A stretch of DNA of 64,000 bases from Silvimonas terrae (GTDB taxonomy: Bacteria; Pseudomonadota; Gammaproteobacteria; Burkholderiales; Chitinibacteraceae), in assembly GCF_014202765.1 (NCBI RefSeq), contig NZ_JACHHN010000010.1, forward strand, positions 153,322 through 217,321, given 5' to 3'. Positions 44,232 to 54,040 of this stretch are shown piece by piece; the first letter of the stretch is position 1, and each line of letters begins with the position of its first letter. The notes under the pieces are model-generated. The model had not been told where the DNA came from. It was given only the letters and a program-made list of their open reading frames with translations, and searched no databases. The translations under genes were made by a program, and so were the position numbers.

Positions 44232-44993
44232 TTATTGCTGGGGTTTGGGCGCGGCCTGCACATTGCCGCAGCCATCCAGCAGGTCTTCTGCGTGGCCCTG
44301 ATTGTGATCACTGTAGTGCCCAATCAGCACCAGTGGCCGGATGACGCTGCCATCGGCCACGCTGGCGGCAAAGGCGGTGATGTTGCCTTTATCGGCCGCC
44401 AGCTCCGGGTGAGCTTTGGCCAGACTGGCGAACACATCGGGGTCAATCTGCGGGCCCGCCAGGCGGCGCGCCAGGTAGTGCTGCACGCCGTCTGGCGTGG
44501 TCAGATCCAGCGGCTGCCAGGTGTCATTAAACTGGCTGGCGTGTACGGCCAGTTGCTTTGCCACGCCTTGTTCTACGCAACTGATATGCACATGCAACTG
44601 CCCCTGGCTGCGACCCGGGATAGAGTTGATGGCAATGCCGACGCGCTCCAGCGGTACACCGCCGCTGACCGGCTTGGCCTCGGCAAACAGATGACGCAGC
44701 CGCCAGGCTTCGGCAAACCAGTCATGCGTACCGCTTTGCCACAGCGCTTCGTTCTCGATCCCGCAGACCTTCTGCCGTGGCACCAGCAAATAGTGGTACG
44801 GCGCACGGTTGTTCTCAAAAATCCCGAATGCGTCATCATGATATGGGCAACTGGTGGCATCCGGCTGGCCGCTGTAGCACACGTGTTCCAGTACGCGCGG
44901 CAGATCATTGCGGCCCTGGCAGACCGGCTCGTCAGCGATGGCAAACGCGCTGGCAAGGGCAATGGTGGCGAGCAGATAACGAGGCGCGTACAT
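44232..44993 (-). CDS. cdh: CDP-diacylglycerol pyrophosphatase
   Basis: 253 residues, exported (signal about 1-20). HIT-like His cluster QLHVHISC near residue 138; earlier SCPYHDDAFGIFEN and HYLLVPRQKVCGIE match the Cdh family. It splits CDP-diacylglycerol into CMP and phosphatidate. ATG at 44991-44993 is the start nearest the signal peptide. Single gene, convergent with the LysE gene. Confidence 0.9.
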   Translation of the reverse strand: MYAPRYLLATIALASAFAIADEPVCQGRNDLPRVLEHVCYSGQPDATSCPYHDDAFGIFENNRAPYHYLLVPRQKVCGIENEALWQSGTHDWFAEAWRLRHLFAEAKPVSGGVPLERVGIAINSIPGRSQGQLHVHISCVEQGVAKQLAVHASQFNDTWQPLDLTTPDGVQHYLARRLAGPQIDPDVFASLAKAHPELAADKGNITAFAASVADGSVIRPLVLIGHYSDHNQGHAEDLLDGCGNVQAAPKPQQ

Positions 44994-45206
44994 AGAGGCT
45001 CCGGCGGGCCAGAAAGGGCCAGGATCGAACAGGTATAATGAGTACACCAGTGGGCGGCTGGTTCGCCAGAATATACCGTTGTAATGACAAGTTCGTGTGA
45101 CAATCCGCCCAGTCTTTTGTCTGTCTGATCCAGTTGGGAATCGTATGCCTGTTTGCTGTCACCGCCGTGTGGTGTTGTCCTGTTGTCTGATCACCCGGAG
45201 CGCCCC

Positions 45207-47108
45207 ATGACCACGCGCGTGCTCTCGCTGATCCCGCCCATGACGCAACTGAATACGCCGTACCCGTCGACTGCGTATCTCACCGGCTTTTTGCGCTCGC
45301 GCAATGTGACGGCGTTTCAGCACGATCTGGCGCTGGAACTGGTGCTGACGCTGTTTAGCCGCGCGGGGCTGCAACACCTGTTTGATCACATCCAGACCCA
45401 CATTCCGGCGCGCCAGCGCAGTGCGGCGGTGTATCAGTTTTGCGAGCAGTTTGAGCGTTATCTGGCCACCATTGATGCCACGGTGGGCTTCTTGCAAGGG
45501 CGGGATTCCACGCTGGGGCATCGCATCTGCAACCGCAATTTTTTGCCGGAAGGCCCGCGCTTTGAGTCGCTGGATGTGTATGTCGATGAAGAGGGTGGCG
45601 ATCCGCTGGCCTGGGCGTTTGGCGCATTGGGCATGCAGGACCGTGCCCGCCACCTGGCTACGCTGTACCTGAACGATATCTCGGACGTCCTGCGTGAAGC
45701 GGTCGACCCGCGTTTCGAGTTCGTGCGTTATGCCGAATCACTGGCGCAAAGCCAGCCGACGTTTGAACCTCTGGCCCAGGCGCTGGCTGCACCGACCAAT
45801 CTGGTCGATGACACCCTGCATGCGTTGACTCTGGCGGCCATCGAACAGCACAAACCCACGCTGGTATTGCTGTCGGTGCCATTCCCGGGCGCGGTGTACG
45901 CCGCGTTCCGTATTGCGCAGACCATCAAGGCGCACGACCCGTCGATTGTGATCGGGCTGGGTGGCGGGTTTGTGAATACCGAACTGCGTGAACTCAAAGA
46001 ACCGCGCGTATTTGATTATGTGGATTACGTGACGCTGGATGCCGGCGAGCGCCCTTTGCTGGCGCTGCTGGAGCACATTGAAGGCAAGCGCTCGCAACAG
46101 CGCCTGGTGCGCACGTTTGTGCGCAATGCCCAGGGTCAGGTCCAGTACATCAACATGATAGAAGCAGACATCCCGTTTGCCGAAGTAGGCACGCCCACGT
46201 GGGATGGTCTGCCACTGCACAAGTATCTGTCGCTGCTGGACATGCTCAACCCCATGCATCGGCTGTGGTCAGACGGGCGCTGGAACAAGCTCACCGTCGC
46301 GCATGGTTGTTACTGGAAGAAATGCAGTTTTTGCGACGTCAGCCTGGACTATATCTCCCGCTACGAGAATGCCTCGGCGGTGGAACTGGTCGACCGGATT
46401 GAGCGCATTGTCGCGGAAACCGGCCAGACCGGCTTTCACTTTGTCGATGAAGCCGCGCCACCCAAGGCGCTTAAAGCGCTGGCAGAAGAACTGCTGCGCC
46501 GTAATCTCTCTATCTCCTGGTGGGGGAACGTGCGGTTCGAGAAATCGTTCACGCCCGAGTTATGCCAGCTATTGGCTGATAGCGGCTGTATTGCGATCTC
46601 TGGCGGGCTGGAAGTGGCGTCAGACCGGTTGCTCAAGCTGATGAAAAAAGGCGTCTCGGTCGAGCAAGTGGCGCGCGTAACGCGAGCGTTTACCGAAGCC
46701 GGCGTACTGGTTCACGCCTACCTGATGTATGGTTTTCCGACGCAAACCGTCCAGGACACGGTCGACGCGCTGGAATACGTGCGCCAGTTGTTTGAAGAGG
46801 GTTGCATCCAGTCTGGCTTCTTTCACCGCTTTGCCTGCACCGTGCATTCACCGGTCGGCCAGAACCCGCAGGAATACGGCATCACGCTGGAACCACTGCC
46901 GGAAATCACCTTTGCCACCAACGACGTTGGCTTTGTTGACCCCACCGGCGTGGATCACAACTTGATGGGCGAGGCACTCAACAAAGCCTTGTACAACTTC
47001 ATGCACGGCATTGCGCTGGAACAGGACGTACGCCGCTGGTTTGCCGTGCGCGTACCCAAACCGCAGGTGCCGCGTAATTATGTTGGACGGGCGTTGGGGG
47101 TGATGTAG
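45207..47108 (+). CDS. B12-binding-type radical SAM protein with CX4CX2C motif
   Basis: 633 residues. The N-terminal part (about 200-265) has the Rossmann-like TLVLLSVPFPGAVYAAFRI and IGLGGGFVNTEL of cobalamin-binding domains, without a clear base-on DxHxxG. The radical SAM core starts at C368-C373-C376 (CYWKKCSFC), a CX4CX2C spacing rather than the usual CX3CX2C. Typical later motifs include FHFVDEAAPP, SISWWGNVRFEKSFTPEL and ISGGLEVASDRLLKLMKKG. The enzyme would use S-adenosylmethionine and probably cobalamin. No peptide precursor or partner gene is beside it, so substrate and product are unknown. ATG 45207 follows CCGGAG. Confidence 0.93.
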   Translation: MTTRVLSLIPPMTQLNTPYPSTAYLTGFLRSRNVTAFQHDLALELVLTLFSRAGLQHLFDHIQTHIPARQRSAAVYQFCEQFERYLATIDATVGFLQGRDSTLGHRICNRNFLPEGPRFESLDVYVDEEGGDPLAWAFGALGMQDRARHLATLYLNDISDVLREAVDPRFEFVRYAESLAQSQPTFEPLAQALAAPTNLVDDTLHALTLAAIEQHKPTLVLLSVPFPGAVYAAFRIAQTIKAHDPSIVIGLGGGFVNTELRELKEPRVFDYVDYVTLDAGERPLLALLEHIEGKRSQQRLVRTFVRNAQGQVQYINMIEADIPFAEVGTPTWDGLPLHKYLSLLDMLNPMHRLWSDGRWNKLTVAHGCYWKKCSFCDVSLDYISRYENASAVELVDRIERIVAETGQTGFHFVDEAAPPKALKALAEELLRRNLSISWWGNVRFEKSFTPELCQLLADSGCIAISGGLEVASDRLLKLMKKGVSVEQVARVTRAFTEAGVLVHAYLMYGFPTQTVQDTVDALEYVRQLFEEGCIQSGFFHRFACTVHSPVGQNPQEYGITLEPLPEITFATNDVGFVDPTGVDHNLMGEALNKALYNFMHGIALEQDVRRWFAVRVPKPQVPRNYVGRALGVM

Positions 47109-47112
47109 TGCA

Positions 47113-47140
47113 GTAGCCCGGATTCCCGGCCTCCGGCTAC
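47113..47140. repeat. Compact REP element downstream of the radical SAM gene
   Basis: GTAGCCCGGATTCCCGGC ... CCGGCTAC, a short folded REP copy starting 4 bases after the stop codon; it may act in transcript processing or termination. Confidence 0.75.
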
Positions 47141-47227
47141 ACCGTGACGTGCGCCGATGACATGGACCATCCAGCAACACAGCAATGTCCTAAACTGACG
47201 GTTCGGTCCTGACAGGATGCTCCTGCC

Positions 47228-47854
47228 ATGTACACCCTCTATGGCACCAAAACTTCTGGCGCCGCCGCCATTGAAGCGGCCCTGGCCCTGCTGGATGTCC
47301 CGTATAAAGTGGTCGATGCTGCCTCCTGGGAGCCCGGTGCGGGGCTGGACGAACTCAAACAGGTCAACCCGCTGGCGCAAATTCCCACGCTGGTCTTGCC
47401 GGATGGCAGCGTCATGACCGAAAGCGCCGCCATTCTCATCCACCTGGGGCTGGCTTATCCGCATAGTGGTTTGTTGCCCACCGATCTCTCTGACCAGGCG
47501 CAGGCGATCCGGGGCCTGGTGTATATCGCCGCGAATTGTTATGCGGCCATTGGTGTGATTGATTACCCGGAGCGCTGGGTGGTCGAGGCCAATGAAAACA
47601 CACTGGCTGCCATCAAACTGGGCACGCGTTTGCGGTTACATACGCTGTGGGACATTTTTGCCGATCACTGGCCGGCCACGCCTTTTCTGAACGGTACGGC
47701 ACCGGGGGCGCTGGATTTTCTGGCGGTGGTGGTGTCCAAATGGTCGGGGGCACGGGCGCATTTACAGGCATCCCGCCCGGCGTTCAGTGAATTGTTGACG
47801 CGCATTGAGCTGCATCCCGCCTTTGCCCCGGTGCAGGCGCGCTACTGGCCTTGA
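47228..47854 (+). CDS. Glutathione S-transferase family protein
   Basis: 208 residues. N-terminal thioredoxin-like domain (GTKTSGAAAIEAALALLDVPYKVV, NPLAQIPTLVLPDGSVMTESAAIL) with the SNAIL/TRAP-type turn at ESAAI, and an all-helical C-terminal domain (TPFLNGTAPGALDFLAVVVSKW). It conjugates glutathione or acts as a dehalogenase/isomerase; substrate unknown. ATG preceded by CTCCTGCC with only a weak ribosome site. Confidence 0.9.
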   Translation: MYTLYGTKTSGAAAIEAALALLDVPYKVVDAASWEPGAGLDELKQVNPLAQIPTLVLPDGSVMTESAAILIHLGLAYPHSGLLPTDLSDQAQAIRGLVYIAANCYAAIGVIDYPERWVVEANENTLAAIKLGTRLRLHTLWDIFADHWPATPFLNGTAPGALDFLAVVVSKWSGARAHLQASRPAFSELLTRIELHPAFAPVQARYWP

Positions 47855-47922
47855 CGCGGATCAGCACAGGGAAATGGCAGGCGCGCTAGTTTGGTGTTTT
47901 CCCGCCCAGAGAGGAGCACTGC

Positions 47923-48138
47923 ATGTTCCCTGAATACCGTGAGCTGATCTCCAGCATGAAGAACACCGACCCGCACTTCACGCGGCTATTCAACCGGCAT
48001 AACGAGCTGGACCACGCCATCAAACAGATCGAAACCCGTATGCCGGGGTACAACGATCTGGAAGTGGAGTCTCTGAAAAAAGAAAAACTGCGTATCAAGG
48101 ATGAGTTGTATGTCCTGCTGAAAAAGGCCGACGCCTGA
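47923..48138 (+). CDS. YdcH-like DUF465 protein
   Basis: 71 residues, entirely helical and charged, matching DUF465: HFTRLFNRHNELDHAIKQIE, and LKKEKLRIKDELYVLL. YdcH-type proteins are small and of unknown function. The GAGGAG ribosome site is clear. A strong bidirectional terminator follows. Confidence 0.9.
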   Translation: MFPEYRELISSMKNTDPHFTRLFNRHNELDHAIKQIETRMPGYNDLEVESLKKEKLRIKDELYVLLKKADA

Positions 48139-48159
48139 GTTGCCTCAGCGTGACCCGGC

Positions 48160-48195
48160 AACAAAAAACCGCAGCCTGTGCTGCGGTTTTTTGTT
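48160..48195. terminator. Bidirectional rho-independent terminator
   Basis: AACAAAAAACCGCAG, 6-base loop, CTGCGGTTTTTTGTT; it serves the ydcH-like gene and the convergent DUF5916 gene. Confidence 0.93.
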
Positions 48196-48216
48196 GGGGC
48201 CAGCGGGTTAGATTGG

Positions 48217-50472
48217 TTAGATTTCAAACTGGAACTTGGTAAACACCTCGGCATCGCGCGTGGTGCTGCTGCCGGTGTCGATGTTCTGGCTCCAGGTGGC
48301 CCCCAGATACCAGACCTTGAGCGCAGACCAGCGATGGGCATAAGTCAGTGATACAGAGTCGCTCTGGTAATACGACGGGGCCACATCCGTCACCAGGATG
48401 GCATTACGCCGCGTGGTTTCCCGCTGCAAGATGGCACGGGCGGAATCCTGGCCGGTGAAATGCAGCACGGTCAGCAACTGCACTGCGGTGTCCCGCAGGG
48501 CGGTATTGCCATCCGGGCCGCGTAACACGGTTTGTTCAAACCGGGGCTCGATTTCCAGCCGGTCCAGTGCCCGAAAACGCGCGTCGATCAGGGTGTACAC
48601 GCCAGGGCTGACACGGTCGTTATCAATATCCACCTGATCACCCAGAATGGTCTTGGCTTCCAGAAACGGAAACCACGCCGCCGGGTTGGATTGCACATCC
48701 AGCACCACCTGGTTGAAGCTGTGCAACTGATCACCCGCCGCCACGCGCTGCGCCATGGCCGGATGGTATTCCAGCTCAATGGACGTATTGTGCGGGCCGT
48801 AGAGGGTCACACCGGGTGCAAACAAGCGTTGCACGGTGCTGCCGTCATCGGTGGTGACAGATTGCTGGACCTGCACGTACGGGTCGATCTCGCTCCAGTC
48901 GCCGCCCAGACGCGTTCTTTGCACCAGTTGCGCGGTCAGTTGCCGGTAGCCGGATTGTCCGAAGAAACCTGTGTCATCCCGAAAATGGTCGGACACCTGC
49001 TGGTATGTCAACGAGGGCTCCCAGTCTGGTGTCTTGCGAATCCAGTCCACCAGCAAGTCCGAACCGCCTTGTGCTGCACCTTTGTGCAACAGGCCGTCAT
49101 CGCCAGCCAGCGCAGACGTGCTGGAGACCAGCCACTGTGCCCGCACCCGGTCGCCTGCGGCGGAGCGCCAGACCACATCCGGGCCGATCACGGCGTTGTC
49201 TCCCAACCCACCCGCGTAATTGCGTGCGGTAAACAGCCCGCCAATGGAGAGGTTGTCCAGATACATGCGGGCGCGGCCAAAGGCCACGTCAGATTCCGGC
49301 TGATTCACGGTATCTGTGGTGAAGGCGTGCGGAATCAGCACCTGACTACCGCCGGTATCATTGGCGGCCATGATGGTGGCTTCAGTGTTGTCGTCTCGCC
49401 GCGTGGCGCGCAAACCCCAGTCGGGTTGGGTAATGGCGCGGGTGTAGAGCGCTTTGGGGCCGTTGCCACCTTGTTCATTCATCAAGGTGGGCGATTCCAG
49501 GATATCGCTGCTTTCCAGAAAGAACGGACGTTTTTCCTGCAGTTGCAGGGCAAATTGCGCGTTGCTGGTCAGTTGCGGGACATCCAGTTCGATCTGTGAG
49601 AAATCCGGCTTGAAGGTGGCGTCTACGACCCAGGCGGCGTTGGGTTGCCATTTCAGATCAAAGCCGGCGTCCAGATGCCAGGATTGTTGCGCCGGCATAC
49701 CCGCCACGCTGTCACGATCGGCGCGCAAGGTGAACTGCGGGCGGACAGACAGATTGTTGCTGGGTGCAGCGGCTTTGAGCTGATCCAGCGGGGTCATCAG
49801 CGCCAGCATGTTGGTGGCCGTTTGCAGCAGCGGCACACTCAAAAACAGGTAACTCTGATCACGCGGATAACTGCGCATGATCTGGAACTGCCAGCTCTTG
49901 GTGGCGTTGTCGGTAAAGCGCAGCTCTGTGAACGGAATGCGGATGACCGCAGAATATCCATCCTTGAGCATGGCCGTTTTGGCATCGACTTCAAAATCGG
50001 GGGAGAAATCCGCGTTGTCGGTATCCGCGCTATACGTGCCGTCAGCAATCACCCCGCGCGGGTTCACCCGCACAAACAGGGCCGATTTACCCGCGCCGAT
50101 CGGGTCCAGATAGACAGCTACAAAGTCCTGGTTGGTTTTGACATTGTCCCGTCGCACCAGCGGCGCGCGGATGTTTTCCGGGTGCGGGTCATAAGCGCGA
50201 ATCCCGAAATACACCGCTTTGGCGTCATACAGCACGCGCACGGTGGTACGCACGGGTGCCACCTGGCCATCTACGGGCTGGTATTCCCAGAACTGGTCGT
50301 ATTCTGTTGCCGCTTGCCAGAGCGGGTCGTCCAGCGTGCCGTTGAACACCACGCTGGCGCCGTCAGGCACATGCAGTGCAGCGCAGGTGGTGTTGGCAAG
50401 TGCGGGCGTATTGAGCGTCGCCAGCGCCAGCAGGGCACAGGCCGGCCAGCGTTTGAAAAGAGTGGAGATCAT
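48217..50472 (-). CDS. DUF5916 outer-membrane protein with CBM9-like N domain
   Basis: 751 residues. Signal peptide (about 1-27, LNTPALA-N), an N-terminal carbohydrate-binding family 9-like domain (about 40-225: LDDPLWQAATEYDQFWEY, VYFGIRAYDPHPENIRA), and then a long part with regularly spaced aromatic strands ending EVFTKFQFEI, typical of an outer-membrane barrel. QEKRPFFLESSDIL is a characteristic DUF5916 segment. It probably handles carbohydrate or peptide at the surface; function unproven. ATG at 50470-50472 is preferred since it begins the signal peptide; an upstream TTG at 50505 adds an Asn-rich stretch. Confidence 0.87.
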   Translation of the reverse strand: MISTLFKRWPACALLALATLNTPALANTTCAALHVPDGASVVFNGTLDDPLWQAATEYDQFWEYQPVDGQVAPVRTTVRVLYDAKAVYFGIRAYDPHPENIRAPLVRRDNVKTNQDFVAVYLDPIGAGKSALFVRVNPRGVIADGTYSADTDNADFSPDFEVDAKTAMLKDGYSAVIRIPFTELRFTDNATKSWQFQIMRSYPRDQSYLFLSVPLLQTATNMLALMTPLDQLKAAAPSNNLSVRPQFTLRADRDSVAGMPAQQSWHLDAGFDLKWQPNAAWVVDATFKPDFSQIELDVPQLTSNAQFALQLQEKRPFFLESSDILESPTLMNEQGGNGPKALYTRAITQPDWGLRATRRDDNTEATIMAANDTGGSQVLIPHAFTTDTVNQPESDVAFGRARMYLDNLSIGGLFTARNYAGGLGDNAVIGPDVVWRSAAGDRVRAQWLVSSTSALAGDDGLLHKGAAQGGSDLLVDWIRKTPDWEPSLTYQQVSDHFRDDTGFFGQSGYRQLTAQLVQRTRLGGDWSEIDPYVQVQQSVTTDDGSTVQRLFAPGVTLYGPHNTSIELEYHPAMAQRVAAGDQLHSFNQVVLDVQSNPAAWFPFLEAKTILGDQVDIDNDRVSPGVYTLIDARFRALDRLEIEPRFEQTVLRGPDGNTALRDTAVQLLTVLHFTGQDSARAILQRETTRRNAILVTDVAPSYYQSDSVSLTYAHRWSALKVWYLGATWSQNIDTGSSTTRDAEVFTKFQFEI

Positions 50473-50571
50473 GGAGCGGTTCTTGTTGTTATTGTTTTGC
50501 GGCAATGTGTCGTGCGGGTGCGCGCCGGCACGCCGGCCTCCAGGGCCGGCGTACCGCGTGCATGAAGGCAG

Positions 50572-52611
50572 TCAGGCCTCGATCAGTCCGCGTTTGCGCA
50601 ACATGGGCGCGGCCACTGGTTCTTTGCCGCGGAAGGTGCGGAAAGCCAGTTTTTGCTCGCGACTGTTGCCGGCGCTGTAGATGTAGCGGTAAAGCTTGTC
50701 GGAGAGGGCCGGATCAAACGCATTACCGGCTTCTTCAAAGGCTTCAAACGCTTCTGCTTCCAGCACTTCCGCCCACATGTAGACGTAGTAGCCGGCGGCG
50801 TAAGACTCATCCGCAAACAAGTGCCGGAAATACGGCAGGCGATGCATCATGCCGGCTTCCGGCGGTACGCCAAGGCGCGCACGTTCAGTGGCTTCAAACG
50901 TGGCGATATCCACGCCATCCGGATCAGTCTGCTGGTGCAGTGCCAGATCAATCAGCGTGCTGGAGGTATAGCGAACCGTCTCAAAACCCTGGTTGAAGGT
51001 GCGCGAAGCTTGAATGCGTGTAACCAGTTCTGCCGGAATACTCTGGCCGGTTTGATAGTGGCGGGCGTGCTTTTCCAGCACTTCCGGCACCAGCGCCCAG
51101 TTTTCCAGCAGTTGCGACGGCAGCTCAACGTAGTCTTGCGGCACATTGGTGCCGGCAACCCGGTTGTAGGTGACGTTGGACAACAAGCCATGCAGACCGT
51201 GGCCGAACTCGTGGAACAGCGTGCGCACGTCGTCAAAACTCAGCAGGGTCGGGCCGTTGCTGGCTTTGGCAAAGTTGTTGTTGTTGACCACCACCGGCAG
51301 TTTCACCGCGCCATTCTTCGACTGGCCGCGATAGATATGCATCCACGCTCCGCCGCGTTTGCTGGCGCGGGCGTAGTTGTCAGACAAAAACAGCCCCATC
51401 ACCGCGCCGTCACGGCTGACTTCAAACAGACGCACGTCCGGGTGATACAGCGGCACGTCGTGGCGCTCGGCAAAGCTCAGGCCAAACAGGCGGCCGGCGC
51501 AATCAAAGGCCGCGCCCAGCATGGCATCCAGGCTGAAATACGGCTTGATCTCGGCGTCGTCCAGATCGTATTTGTCGGCGCGCACTTTCTCGGCCAGATA
51601 GAACCAGTCCCAGGCTTGCACGGTGTCTGGCTCGCCCAGCTTGCGGGCAATGGCTTCAAGCTCGGTCTTTTCTGCGGCGCAGCGGCGCTTGGCCGGTTCC
51701 CACACTTGTTCCAGCAGGGCGTAGACGGCTTCTGGCGTGCCGGCCATGCGATCAACCAGCGCGAAATCGGCAAAGTTCTTGTAACCCAGCAAGATGGCTT
51801 TTTCATGGCGCAGGGCCAGAATTTCACGCGCTTGCGGGCTGGTTTCCCGGCCTGGTGTTTCGCCACGGCTCACCCAGGCTTTCCAGGCCGCTTCACGCAG
51901 ATCACGGCGGGTGGCGTAGCTCAGGAAGGGCACAATCAAGGAGCGGGACAAGGTAATGACGTAGCCATCCACATGGCGTTCACGCGCAGCGCTTTGGGCG
52001 GCATCCCGCAAGAACGCCGGCAGACCGGCCAGTTCTTCTTCTGTGTTCAGCACCAGTTTGTATTCGGCCTCATCGGCCAGCACGTTCTGGCTGAACTGGG
52101 CGGAGAGTTCTGCAATACGGCTGGCGATCCAGGCAAAGCGGGTGCGGTCCGCGCCGGCCAGTTTGGCGCCGGTACGGACGAAATCCGTGTACACGCGGTC
52201 TAGCAGACGGCGCTCTTCTTCGGTCAGTTCCAGTTGCTGGCGTGCCTGGTAAATGGCATCCAGACGGACAAAGAAACCCTCATGCATGCCCACGCGGCTG
52301 GTGTGCGCCGCCAGTTTGGGCGCCATTTCCAGTTCAACGGCCTGTAAGGCCGGGCTGGCTTCAGACAAGGTGAGGTTTTCAAACAAGAGTTGCACGCGCG
52401 TCAGGTGCGCGCCGGCGGCATCAAACGCGGCCAGCGTGTTGGCAAAATCGGGCGCAGCGGGGTTGGCCGCAATGGCGTCGATTTCGGCCAGGTGTTCTGC
52501 AAACAGGGTGTCAAACGCCGGCGCAAAATGCTCGGCCTGGATCAGGTCAAACGGCGGCAACTGGTGCGGGGTGGCCCAGTCTTGCAGCAGCGGATTGCTG
52601 GAAGTAGTCAT
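50572..52611 (-). CDS. M3-family metallopeptidase (Dcp/oligopeptidase A-like)
   Basis: 679 residues, cytosolic. Zinc site HEFGH with H467, E468 and H471, followed by the third ligand region in DYVELPSQLLENW. The C-terminal part (YAAGYYVYMWAEVLEAEAFEAF, MLRKRGL) is closer to peptidyl-dipeptidase Dcp than to PrlC, but the two are not clearly separable here. It degrades short peptides. ATG at 52609-52611. Single gene. The opposite-strand 516-aa frame is a shadow. Confidence 0.93.
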   Translation of the reverse strand: MTTSSNPLLQDWATPHQLPPFDLIQAEHFAPAFDTLFAEHLAEIDAIAANPAAPDFANTLAAFDAAGAHLTRVQLLFENLTLSEASPALQAVELEMAPKLAAHTSRVGMHEGFFVRLDAIYQARQQLELTEEERRLLDRVYTDFVRTGAKLAGADRTRFAWIASRIAELSAQFSQNVLADEAEYKLVLNTEEELAGLPAFLRDAAQSAARERHVDGYVITLSRSLIVPFLSYATRRDLREAAWKAWVSRGETPGRETSPQAREILALRHEKAILLGYKNFADFALVDRMAGTPEAVYALLEQVWEPAKRRCAAEKTELEAIARKLGEPDTVQAWDWFYLAEKVRADKYDLDDAEIKPYFSLDAMLGAAFDCAGRLFGLSFAERHDVPLYHPDVRLFEVSRDGAVMGLFLSDNYARASKRGGAWMHIYRGQSKNGAVKLPVVVNNNNFAKASNGPTLLSFDDVRTLFHEFGHGLHGLLSNVTYNRVAGTNVPQDYVELPSQLLENWALVPEVLEKHARHYQTGQSIPAELVTRIQASRTFNQGFETVRYTSSTLIDLALHQQTDPDGVDIATFEATERARLGVPPEAGMMHRLPYFRHLFADESYAAGYYVYMWAEVLEAEAFEAFEEAGNAFDPALSDKLYRYIYSAGNSREQKLAFRTFRGKEPVAAPMLRKRGLIEA

Positions 52612-52866
52612 GGTGTTCTGGCCTTTTGGGCTGTTCTAAAGCGATTTTGCTTGGGTTAGCGGCACACTTTGCCAGTATTGTTTGAGATGGGTCAAAGCCC
52701 GAAAGACAGATGTGATACTCCGCGCTACACATGACCCCGCCTGGCACTGCAATGGTGCTGTTTCTTTGCAAATGTGATCTGAATAGAGGCCCTGACGGTG
52801 ACATGGCGGCAAGGATGGCAGGCCGACTACAATGAGCAGGACATTGACATACAAGAGGCCGTAGCC

Positions 52867-53763
52867 ATGAGTCTGGCAGACGTGATCGAGCAGGGTTGGA
52901 AAGACCATGCCCGCCAACCACAGCAGGTGGCCGAGGTTTTGCGCAAGGTGGCGCATCAGGCCGACAACGCGCAAGACGCTGCCGACTTGCTGCGCCTGGC
53001 GACCCATCTATTTGGTCAGCATCTGCATGATTGGTCAGCCGCACGCCAGATGGCGGAAACCGTGTCGGCGCGGCTACCGGCAGATGCCGACCGCACAGGT
53101 GTGCTGATGAGCGTGGCTGTCGCCCAATGGATGGCCGGCGATGCGGCTGCCGCGCTCACCAGCCAGAGCCGTCTGATTGCCTTGGCGCCGACACAAGCGC
53201 TGGTGACGCACATTCGCTTTAGCGCCCAATTGGTCCAGGGGCTGGTGGCGGACAAGCGCCTGGCCGAGGCGGCCCATCTTTATGACGCCTTGCTGCAATT
53301 GGCCGGGTCTGCTGGTGCCGAATCTGGCAGTGATCGCGCGCTGGCAGTGGCCAGCAATAACCTGGCCTCGCAATTGCTGGACGAAACCGTGCTGGAAGAG
53401 GCGCAAACCCTCTTGATGCTGCGGGCTGCCGAAGCCGCCTTGTTGTTCTGGCAGCGCGCCGGAACGTGGCTCAACCAGGCGCGCGCGTATTTTCTGCTGG
53501 CGCTGGTGCATAACAAGAACGCGCAGGGTGGAACCGCGCGCGAGCACGCGCAGAGCGGCCTGGCATTGATTGCGCAGCACGAGCCCGCACCGGTGGATGA
53601 AGCCTTTCTGCGGCTGGCGCTGGCCCATGCCTTGCATCTGGAGGGAGAGACGGCCGCCAGCCGTAGCGCACTGGCACAGGCTGATGCGCTGGCGGCAGAC
53701 TTTATCGACGCCGGCCGGCAAGCCTGGTATGCCGAAGCGCGTGCGCGGTTGCCGCTGATGTGA
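52867..53763 (+). CDS. TPR-like helical protein of unknown function
   Basis: 298 residues, no signal peptide. Pairs of helices with Ala/Leu spacing (QVAEVLRKVAHQADNAQDAADLLRLATHLFG, AEAALLFWQRAGTWLNQARAYFLLALVHNKN, ALAHALHLEGETAASRSALAQADALAADF) fit tetratricopeptide-type repeats, which bind partner proteins. The ATG at 52867 with AAGAGGCCGTAGCC before it is preferred to the frame open from 52798. No partner is evident. Confidence 0.78.
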   Translation: MSLADVIEQGWKDHARQPQQVAEVLRKVAHQADNAQDAADLLRLATHLFGQHLHDWSAARQMAETVSARLPADADRTGVLMSVAVAQWMAGDAAAALTSQSRLIALAPTQALVTHIRFSAQLVQGLVADKRLAEAAHLYDALLQLAGSAGAESGSDRALAVASNNLASQLLDETVLEEAQTLLMLRAAEAALLFWQRAGTWLNQARAYFLLALVHNKNAQGGTAREHAQSGLALIAQHEPAPVDEAFLRLALAHALHLEGETAASRSALAQADALAADFIDAGRQAWYAEARARLPLM

Positions 53764-54040
53764 TGTTGCAGCGCAATAGTGACGTTGGCATATCGGTCGG
53801 AATGTCAAACCACTATTCACGGCAAGGGCTTCAGTTCATTTGCCTTTTCCCAAAGCAAGGCGAACCTGAACAAGGCATGATCTTGCTCAATTAACGGTTG
53901 CAGCGGGTGCCGTTGGCGCACCCGCAAAAGACCGCTTGATCGCGTATAAACTATACCAACGGCATTAAATGGTGGGCGGCGATCCCGTTCTGACCAGGCC
54001 GAAACCAGCCGCCCCGCGCGGTGAGCACAGGACACTCAAA

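Noticed and set aside
50653..52203. 516-aa plus-strand frame
   Set aside because: Shadow of the M3 peptidase gene, whose HEFGH motif and family blocks identify the real strand.
53890..53930. GCGGGTGC ... GCACCCGC hairpin before pta
   Set aside because: A stable stem but followed by A rather than T residues on the plus strand and without a gene to terminate; no riboswitch pattern recognised.
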